DNA of 64,000 nucleotides from Petaurus breviceps papuanus (lineage: Eukaryota > Chordata > Mammalia > Diprotodontia > Petauridae), in the NCBI GenBank assembly GCA_028583685.1, contig JAMXIF010001164.1, positions 9,712,259 to 9,776,258 of the forward strand. Direction: 5' to 3'. Positions 56,261-64,000 of the stretch are shown in pieces. The position numbers and the translations under genes are program-made. Position 1 is the first letter of the stretch; each line of letters opens with the position of its first letter. The notes under the pieces are model-generated. The model did not search any database. It was given only the letters and a program-made list of their open reading frames with translations, and had not been told where the DNA came from.

Positions 56261-57597
56261 TGCCTCTTAAATAACCTATAAATATCCATCCCCTTGACTC
56301 AATGGCTTCTTGGAGTCCATTGAGTCCATAATATCTAAGGAATAGGGAGAACCTGGCTAAAGGTAGAAAATATGAATTTATATAAAGTGTAATATATAAT
56401 ATTAATTTCTACTAGATTAGGTTGACTTTGTGACCTTCTTCAGTAACCCTTGGCAGTTCAGAAGCAGAGAAAATGAAAGGAAGGGAGGAGGTGTCCAAGG
56501 TTGAGGATTTTTAGGGTGGAGACAGAGGAAGGTTAAGGGGGCAAAAGATTTTTAATTTCTAGCAAGATTAAAATAGAAAAAACTGACCACTGTGGTCTAG
56601 GTTGGTTAGTGACATTAGTAAAGCTAGAAGGGGATAGATAGACTAGAATAGGGAGGGTCAAAATACTAGAGGTTAGGATGAGGGGGTGGATCAATGTCAG
56701 TGTGAGTAAAGGAGAATGAGAAGCATTGGAGATGGTCAGAGCTTGAGCCATTGGAGGTAAAGTAGTTCCAAGTGATGATGGAGTCCAAACTGACCATGCT
56801 TGGTGGTAACTAAAGTAGAGACCAAGGCCACCATAGTGAAAAAAGTCAAGAAACTGTGAAGCAGGTATCCAATCCCAGCCCACTGGGCAGGAAGGGGGCT
56901 AAAATATGCTAAGAAGTAAAGGCAATTTTATAAATTCAGGGGAGTGTTCTCTTAGAGAATGAAAGCATTGTCCAGGCTCAACTTGCCAGGCCAGGCCAGA
57001 TTTTATCAGGGCACCCAGAGAAAGGCAAGGCAAGAGGCAGAAATGGAGTTTGGAACACATATCTAAAACTTGGAAAGTAAGTCTGGAATTAGGGAGGACA
57101 AATAATACAGGGGGGTAATAGATGTTGGCAAACTGATTATTTGCTTACTCATGGCAGCATTTTTTGTGGTGGTAGCATGCTAACCAGGCCCCTTACCAGC
57201 TGTATCATACTAGGCATTGCTGTGTGTCAGAACACCACTTTATTAATAGGGTCATTACTGTGGATGCTGAAGTCATCAAAGATGGTTCAGGTGATGAGAT
57301 GAAGAGAAAAACCTCTAATGCTACTTACTACTGAAGTCAATGAAGAATGTGAGAGAGAGGCATCTAGGTCAACAGAAGGGCGACAAGGATAGAGAAGAGT
57401 GTGAGAAATGGCCTTGGTATCAGGAAACTCAATCACTTTGAGTATTTCTCTTCTCTTTATCAGGTCTTGCATCCTGTAATCTATAGAAATCCTGGTGCAT
57501 ATAAATCCTGGGCCTATTTATTAATCACCAAAGCTACTACATTTATTTTATAATACACTACAACATGAAATCATAGATGCAACTAAGTATCTAGGAA
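56261..57597. other. Unassigned sequence
   Basis: No exon and no confident repeat; a minus-strand frame of 116 codons (56883-56533) is Leu/Ser/Pro-rich without recognisable domains. Confidence 0.4.
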
Positions 57598-57613
57598 GCA
57601 TGCTATTATTATA

Positions 57614-57785
57614 GAGATAATTTTTTTTTTGCTTTTTGGAGAGGAGAAGACAGGGCAATTGGGGTTAAGTGAATTACCCAAGGTCACACAGCTACTAAGT
57701 GTTAAGTGTCTGAGGTTAAATTTGAACTCAGGTCCTCCTGACTCCAGGGCCAGTGCTCTATTCCCTGCACCACTTAGCCACCCCT
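57614..57785 (-). repeat. tRNA-headed SINE (WSINE-like)
   Basis: T-run then gctttttggagaggagaaga, gcaattggggttaagtgaat, aggtcacacagctactaagt, head ccctgcaccacttagccacc. TSD GCATGCTATTATTATA at 57598-57613 and 57786-57801. Confidence 0.96.
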
Positions 57786-57801
57786 GCATGCTATTATTAT
57801 A

Positions 57802-59112
57802 AACATTGAATTTTCTTTATTGACTAGAATGATCTGAAGCACAGCTCCTAGAACAAGAATATGGATATTTTCTCTAATTTCCCTTTAAAGACAACATCAA
57901 GGTTGTACATTTTTTTTTTGTGCAAGTAGGCCCTGTAACACTTTGCCCTGCCTAATATTTGTTCTGAACCATTAGAAATTATGTCAGCTGAACTATGGGG
58001 GTAGCAAGGGAGTAGGGGGGCACTTACCATTGTGCTTTGAGAGTATACAGACATTTCTACCCCACACAGCATTTTTGAAACCAATGTTCATCACTCATGA
58101 AGCAATCACATGTGGAGTGAGAGGGAGGAAGCAAGGAGATTACATCAAGGCTACACCACTATGGAAGTCTCGGACCCCAGATGTCTTCCTTCTTCATTGT
58201 GTAGCAGTGTTCTCTGCTGGTATACCAAACTCTTGCAGAAAGATATACAGTGGGGCAGAGGTTGGGGAAATGGGTGGTATTAGGGAAGCAGGGGAACGGA
58301 TTTTCTTCCTCCCCAAGGTATCTCCTCTGCCTGAGTTGATACACTATTTCAAGTATAGTCTTAGCATGGTTCTAGAGGAATCTCTAATAACTTTGTGACC
58401 TCAGGTTCAGCAAAATACCCGTGTACCTCTTAATATTGCCTAAGATTCCTTCCACCAGAAGGGCTTGCCCAGAGGAACTAGGAGCATGGTAGCTTCCAAA
58501 TTAAGTAATTAATAAAGTAAAGCCATATCCCTTATTGTTGGAAGTAACTGCCCTGGTAGTGTGACCTACTTTAGCATCTTTTTAGAGAAACAATTGATGA
58601 GTTTAGGTAAGGTAAGCCCTAACAACAACAACAACAAATCTGGTGGCCTCAAGACAAAGAAACCCACTGCTATCTCTTCCCCTGCCTTCCCCTACCTTGT
58701 CCTATGCCCGCTTTCTGGGGTCAGAGTCCCCACAGACCTTCCCATTGCTGAGTGGGAGAATTTGTGTAAAGAAAGGTAAGCAAACATCCCTAATATATAT
58801 ACTTCATCCCCACTATGGGCCCAGCAGTCCCTATACCTGAAGCCAGTAGTTTCCTGAGGCCATCACAACCTAAACTTGAGGTACGCATAGACCCACAGAT
58901 ATGCTATTTCTCTAGGCTGAGAATCACTGGCACATAGAAGGCAGGGCAAACAACATTTGCATCTATATGAAAAGCAGAAAAAAGCGTCCCTTGCTATAGG
59001 AAACTTCAGAAGCTTACTAATACAAATGCATTTGCTTTGATTGCATTTACTGTTTAAGCAACTATATTTAATTGAATTCAATCAAACACTGATTAAGTGC
59101 CTACTAAATGTT
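57802..59112. other. Unassigned sequence
   Basis: Short (CAA)n at 58621-58637. Plus frames at 58030-58398 and 58561-58840 show no domains and no convincing exon borders. Confidence 0.35.
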
Positions 59113-59362
59113 AATGAGTGCAAGTAGGTGGCACAGTGAATAGAGTACTGGGCAAAAAGTCAGAAAGACTTGAATTCGAATCTGGCCTCAGACATTTTAC
59201 TGTTTGACTCTGGGCAAGTCACTTAACCCTGTTTGCCTCAGTTTCCTCATCTGTAAATGAACTGGAGAAGGAAATGGCATAACACTCCAGTATCTTTGCC
59301 AAGAAAATCCCAAAGGAGGTCACAAAGAGTTAGATGTGACTGGAATGACTCAACAACAAAAT
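59113..59362 (+). repeat. CORE-SINE, MAR1-like
   Basis: gcaagtaggtggcacagtga head, gacttgaattcgaatctggc, tgactctgggcaagtcactt, ctccagtatctttgccaaga and gagttagatgtgactggaat. Confidence 0.9.
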
Positions 59363-59840
59363 GTCAGTGACTATGCTTGTTGCCATGGATACAAAAATAT
59401 TAAAAATGGCACAGCTCCTGCTTCCAGGGACACAGATAGTCTAATAGGAAGGATAAAACATGTCCCCAAATAAAAACAATACCAGAGATAATGTAACACA
59501 GACAAAACAGAAATGGAAACAAAGTGCTGGAAGAAAATTTGAGGTGGGAGAGAGAAATTTCCACTGCAAGGGACAGAAAGAATCCAGAAGAGGGGAAGAA
59601 GTAACAGCCAGTAGTAAGCCAGGAAGGACATAACATATGTGAGGGGAATAATGGCAAATGAGATTGGAAAGGTAGGTTGGAGGCAAATTAGGTAGGGCCT
59701 TAAATGCCAGGCTAAGAGGTTTATATTTTACTATCAAGGCAAAAGGCAACCAGTGAAGGTTGAGGCATCAAATGATATAGCAAGGGCTTAGAAAGATTAT
59801 TTTGGCAACTGTGTGAAGGATGGATTAGAGGGGAAAGGAG
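59363..59840 (+). repeat. Old dispersed repeat, family not named
   Basis: ccaggaaggacataacatat, gattggaaaggtaggttgga, taggtagggccttaaatgcc, ggcaaccagtgaaggttgag and actgtgtgaaggatggatta: second copy of the family at 54745. Confidence 0.55.
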
Positions 59841-60807
59841 ACTTTTGGAATTGGAAGGGACCTCAGAAAAAAAGAGTTAGGAGGTTGGTATTTTTTCATT
59901 TTTCAAATGCTTTATTAACTTCTGATTTACATCATTAATTTTTGCCAGATTTTGAGTTACAAAATTTCTCCCCATTTTTCCCCTACCCACCACCCCAGAA
60001 TAGCAGTCCCACAGGATATCCTCTCCTCCAATCTGCTCTCTCCCATATCTTCTCCCATACCCCCTTCGACTTTCCCAATAGGGCATAGTGGATCTCTATG
60101 CCCCAGTGCCTGTATATCTTCTTTCCCAATTACATGTAAGATAGTATTAATAATAGTATATATGTATACATAATTTTAAACATTTGATTTTAAAACTTTG
60201 AATTCCAGTTTCATTCCCTTCCTCCCTTGTCACCCACCCTTACTGGGAAGATAAGCAGTTCAGTATAGATTGTACATATGTAGCTAATGCAAAACAATAA
60301 CATAGTAGATATATTGTAAAAGACTGACTATATTTCCCTCCCTCCTATGCCACCACCCACTTGTTCTATTCTCTACATTGATACTGTCCCTTTTCAAAAG
60401 TGAGTGCTTCCAATCTCCCTTCCCCCCCAGCCTAACCTCCCTTCCATCATCCCCCCTCTCATCCCCTTCCCCCCTACTCTCCTGTAGGGTGAGATACCCT
60501 ATTCAGTGTATATTTCATTCCCTCCCCGAGCCAAATTCAGTGAGAATAAGGTTGACCCATTCCCTTTTGCCTTCCTATTCTTCCCCTCCATTGTAACCCT
60601 TTTCCCTTGCTTCTTTATGAGATAGTTTACCCTATTCTGTCTCTCTCCATCTCCTCTCATTATATTCCTCTCTCACCTCTTAATTTCCCCTTTTAAGTAT
60701 CATCCCTTCCTATTAAATTGATTCTGTGCCCTCTATCTATGTATACCTGTAAGCATATATACACACATTCACACATGTATTCATATGCCTGTATACCCTC
60801 TGATATA

Positions 60808-60810
<3 letters not shown>

Positions 60811-60850
<40 letters not shown>
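60811..60850. repeat. (TA)n microsatellite
   Basis: About 20 TA units inside the 3' region of the HAL1-like element; (AC)-rich patch just upstream. Confidence 0.98.
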
Positions 60851-60852
<2 letters not shown>

Positions 60853-61285
60853 CTATTCCCTTCAACTATTTTCATACTGAGAAAAGTTTCATCAGTTACA
60901 ATTATAATTTTTCCATGTAGGAATGTTAATAGTTCAACTTTTATCAGTGGCTTATGATTTCTTTTCCCTGTTTACCTTCTCAAGCTTCTCTTGCTTCTTG
61001 TATCTGGATGTCAAATTTTCTATTCAACTCTGTTTTTTTCATTAAGAATGCTTGAAAGCCCTCTAGTCCACTGAATGACCATATTTTCCCCTGAAACATG
61101 ATACTCAGTTTTGCTGGGTAGGTGACTCTTGGTTTTAATCCCAGCTCCTGTGCCCTCTGGAATATCCTATTTCAGGCCCTTCGATCCCTCAGTGTAGAAG
61201 CTGCCAGATCCTGTGTTATCCTAATTGTGTTTCCACAATATTCAAATTGTTTCTTCTTGGCTGCTCATAATATTCTCTCCTTGAT

Positions 61286-61546
61286 CTACGAATTCTGGAA
61301 CCTGGCTATAATATTCCTAGGAGTTTTCTTTTTGGGATCTTTTTCAGGAGGTGATTGGTGGATTCTTTCAACCTCTATTTTGCCTTCTGGTTCTAAAACA
61401 TCAGGGCAGTTTTCTTTGAGAACTTCCTGGAGGATGATTTCTAGGTTCTTTCTCTGATCATGACTTTCAGGTAGTCCAATAATTTTTAAATTATCTCTCC
61501 TGGATCTATTTTCCAGGTCAGTGGTTTTTCCCATGAGATATTTCAA
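61286..61546 (-). pseudogene. L1 ORF1p RRM/C-terminal region, fragment
   Basis: 86 codons with the ORF1p signature: LENRSRRDNLKIIGLPES, then VERIHQSP and TPRNIIARF. ORF1p is the RNA-binding trimeric protein of L1. Part of the HAL1-like element; out of line with the upstream coiled-coil fragment, so not functional as it stands. Confidence 0.9.
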
Positions 61547-61701
61547 ATTGCCTTCTATTCTTTCATTTGTTTAGATCTGTTTAACATCATCTTGATTTCT
61601 CTTAAAGTCACTAGCTTCCATTTGCTCCAATCTAAATCTGAGGGAACAATTCTCCTCATTGAGCTTTTGAGATTCTTATTCCATCTGGCAAATTCGGCTT
61701 T

Positions 61702-62040
61702 TCAAGGCATCCCTCTCCTCATTGCCTTTTGAGCCTCTTTTGCCAATTGAGTCAGTCTATTTTTTAAGGTGTGATTTTCCTCAGTCAGGCTGTTGACTCT
61801 CATTTCATAATTTTCTTGCATCGTTCTCATTTCTCTTCCCAATTTTTCCTCCACTTCTCTTATCTGCTTCTTAAGGTCCTCTGTGGTCTGTAACCAGCTC
61901 GTATTTTCCTTTGAAGCTTTTGGTGCAGGAGTTCTGACTTCACTGTCTTCCTCCTGTTCCATGCTTTGCTCCTTTTTGTCCCCAAAATAGGTATCTAATG
62001 TTGGAATTTTCTGTTTGTTTTGCTTTCTTTGTCTGGTCAT
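61702..62040 (-). pseudogene. L1 ORF1p N-terminus and coiled coil, fragment
   Basis: 112 codons starting MTRQRKQNKQKIPTLD, with an acidic stretch and heptad-like LKKQIREVEEKLGREM and NSLTEENHTLKNRLTQL. Matches the trimerising coiled coil of L1 ORF1p. Ends early at a stop after RRGMP. Confidence 0.88.
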
Positions 62041-62753
62041 GTCACCCCTCAGTCACTTGACTCCGGGGCTTTTTGCCACAGTAGGACTCTGTCACTAGAC
62101 AGGGGAGCTTTTGTCCCAAATGCTGGGGTTTTCTCAGCTGCTGGAGGTATTAGATGGGTGCCCTCTCTGAGGCCTCCACACTCTCTGGCAAGCTGGTCAC
62201 GTACCCTAGGACCCCCACCCTAGACTGCAATCCATATCCAAGCAGGTTAAAGCAAGAGTGATTACCCCCAGACTGGTTGCTTGATCCCCCTACACTGTGC
62301 AGGCCAGAAGCTGAAGCTACAACATGGTGCTGGGGGAGGCATCTCAGCAGCTTCTTGCCCTGGGGGCAAAAGCTGATGCACTCCCACCTACAGGATCCCA
62401 AAGTCCAGATTGCACTGACCTCTCACTTTGTCCTTCGCATCTGTGTTGATGAATCTGGAAATGACCACAGCTGCTGGTGATCTGGAGTCCCTCCAACCGG
62501 AGGCTAGTCAGGCCCACCCTGGGGCTAAAACCATCCAGCTCACGGTGGCCTGGGCTCAGCTCCCAGAGCGCTGAGCCTGCCGGGCTGTCCTCAGCAGGAG
62601 GTTAGCTTCTCCCGTCATTTTTTGGATCCTGCAGCTCCAAAGTTTATTTTGAGTCCCCATTTACATGGATTGGGGAAGGTGGAAGCTGGAGCCCAGTGGA
62701 GGTCCTGCTTCTACTCTGCCTTCTTGAGTCTGACCCCTCAGCTATGAGGAGGT

Positions 62754-62929
62754 CGTTTTTAATAAGACAGAGTGAGAGGTAATAGGGTCCTAGAATAGGG
62801 TGGTGGAAGAGTGAGAGGAGAGAGAAGAGAGGGGAGATGACAGTGTGATGGAAAAAGCAGCAAGACTTAGAAAATCAGTATGAGAGATGAGGGCAAGTAG
62901 AGAGGCAAACATCACAGAATCACAAAATC
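62754..62929. other. Unassigned sequence
   Basis: Purine-rich DNA with no recognised feature. Confidence 0.4.
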
Positions 62930-63119
62930 TGAGATTTGGAAAGGACCTTAGGGTCTATCAACTTCCAACTCATCCTTGAACAAGAGTGCTCCCTATAATG
63001 CCCCTGATAAATGATCATCCAACCTTCACCTAAAGACTTTACAGTGCTAGGGAACCCACAATACCTCCTGAGCCTTCTCATCTCACTTTGAGAAAGCTCC
63101 AATTATTAAGGTTACATCC
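62930..63119 (-). repeat. CR1/L3-type 3' unit
   Basis: tgataaatgatcatccaacc, ttcacctaaagactttacag and tcactttgagaaagctccaa in antisense. Confidence 0.65.
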
Positions 63120-63352
63120 AGTCAAAGTGCTAGGTCAGGAGTCAAAAAGATACCTTTCAAATCTGGCCTTAGATACTTACTAGCTGTGTGACCCTGGGTA
63201 AGTCATTTAACCCTGTTTGCCTCAGTTTCTTCACTTGTAAAACAAGGTGGAGAAGGAAATGGCAAACCATTCTAGTATCTTTGGTAAGAAAACCCCAAAT
63301 GGGGTCACAAAGAGTCAGTCACAACTGAAGTGACTGAACAATAACAACAACC
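63120..63352 (+). repeat. CORE-SINE, MAR1-like
   Basis: 5'-shortened: tgtgtgaccctgggtaagtc, cctcagtttcttcacttgta, tctagtatctttggtaagaa, aatggggtcacaaagagtca and gtgactgaacaataacaac. Confidence 0.9.
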
Positions 63353-63560
63353 AGTCAGACCCAGTCTCTCTGAAACTTCAACTCAGTACTCCTAATTTTG
63401 TCTTCTGGGTACACAGTATCCCTAGGACTTACTTCTTCTTATCTCCTGTTGAAATTCTTCTCTTCCAAATTCAATGTCCTTCCTAAGGGCCACTCCCTCC
63501 ATGAAGAAGATACAAAGCTCATCTAGCGTCAAGGGTGGGGTATAATAATGGTGCTGTTTC

Positions 63561-63855
63561 AGGGGCAGCCAGGTAGCACAGTGAGTAAGAGCACTGGCCC
63601 CAGAGTCGAGAAGACCTGGGATGGAATCCAGGCTCACACCCACCCAGAAACAACTGGCTGTGTAACCTTAAGCAAGCTACTTAACCCCAATTGCTTAGGG
63701 GTGGCCAGGTAGTGCAGTGAGTAAGAGCACTGGCCCCAGAGTCGGGATGATCTGGGATCAAATCCAGGCTCAGATACTTAGCACCACACCCAGAAATAAC
63801 TGGCCGTGTAACCTTTAGTAAGTTACTTAACCCCAATTGCTTTAAAAAAAAAATA
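63561..63855 (+). repeat. Head-to-tail SINE dimer
   Basis: Two monomers of the gtaagagcactggcccc subfamily: 63561-63697 ends in ccccaattgctta without poly(A) and runs straight into the second, 63698-63855, which ends in ttgctttaaaaaaaaaata. One TSD, AATAATGGTGCTGTTTC, flanks the pair (63544-63560, 63856-63872). Confidence 0.93.
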
Positions 63856-64000
63856 AATAATGGTGCTGTTTCCATTGAAAAAAATGTACTCTAAAGAGAT
63901 ATATAGGACCCATCTCCCTCATTTCATTGCAATGGTGAAAGACTTTCAATATGCAATATTGCATTAATGTAAAAACTGTTTGATGTATTGACTAGTTTTG

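Larger units (their letters stand above)
59886..62746 (-). mobile_element. HAL1-like (half-L1) element
   Basis: Minus-strand LINE of about 2.86 kb with a possible 7-bp TSD AGGAGGT (59879-59885, 62747-62753). The 5' end (62746 leftward) contains aagaaggcagagtagaagca, an L1-type start. The 5' UTR runs to 62041. ORF1 starts at 62040 with MTRQRKQNKQKIPTLD and a Glu/Lys-rich coiled coil. After a break it continues with RSRRDNLKIIGLPESHDQRK, VERIHQSPPEKDPKKKTPR and NIIARFQ (61546-61286), the RRM-type domain of L1 ORF1p. No ORF2 follows; 59886-61000 is a pyrimidine-rich 3' region with a (TA)n run. ORF1 is fragmented by frameshift and stops. Confidence 0.88.

Noticed and set aside
56533-56883. 116-codon minus-strand frame
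   Set aside because: Leu/Ser/Pro-rich, no domain and no splice or promoter support.
1-64000. CRISPR arrays, operons, phage or other bacterial features
   Set aside because: Splice-bordered exons, SINEs and LINEs show a vertebrate nuclear genome; the short repeats are microsatellites.

Overview
The window is vertebrate nuclear DNA, almost certainly from a marsupial. The evidence is a dense set of tRNA-headed SINEs of the metatherian CORE-SINE type, old L2 and CR1/L3 LINE remains, young L1 and half-L1 (HAL1) copies with clean target-site duplications (TSDs), and one conserved host gene broken into small exons with GT/AG borders. I cannot settle American versus Australian marsupial from memory of the repeats alone. 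A run of 100 N (29711-29810) shows this is a draft assembly.

The only host gene I can support is GRAMD2A, on the minus strand. Seven consecutive coding exons lie between 12744 and 3737 and join in frame into about 194 residues: the N-terminal linker, the whole GRAM domain, and the start of the linker behind it. The first coding exon was not found at higher coordinates. The 3' exons, including the ER membrane anchor, should lie beyond the left edge. All other DNA is intron, upstream flank or repeats. One unassigned stretch (5660-5985) in a GRAMD2A intron looks like the tail of a polyadenylated transcript.

Layout: 1-12744 holds GRAMD2A exons separated by L2, SINE and hAT remains. 13000-23000 is repeat-dominated, with a 4.96-kb minus-strand L1/HAL1 composite (15959-20918) that splits an older SINE, followed by a CR1/L3 relic split by a small L1. 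23900-33100 holds a solo LTR, two inverted TA-flanked MITEs, two L1 3' ends and a 1.25-kb retrocopy of a spliced endogenous-retrovirus transcript. 34000-59000 is a mosaic of L2, L3, MIR, SINE and hAT pieces with unassigned DNA and no recognised exon. 59886-62746 is a minus-strand HAL1-like element with a recognisable ORF1. 63561-63855 is a dimeric SINE.

The most interesting observations concern how DNA was copied. The ERV-derived insert starts at the LTR cap site, lacks the segment downstream of a splice donor, ends in poly(A) and is flanked by an 18-bp TSD, which points to L1-type mobilisation of a spliced retroviral RNA. There is also a 413-bp near-perfect palindrome centred on a hAT-type MITE, a pair of inverted MITEs with different internal modules, a head-to-tail SINE dimer inserted as one unit, and a SINE with a 31-bp TSD. 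I saw no unknown multi-gene system.
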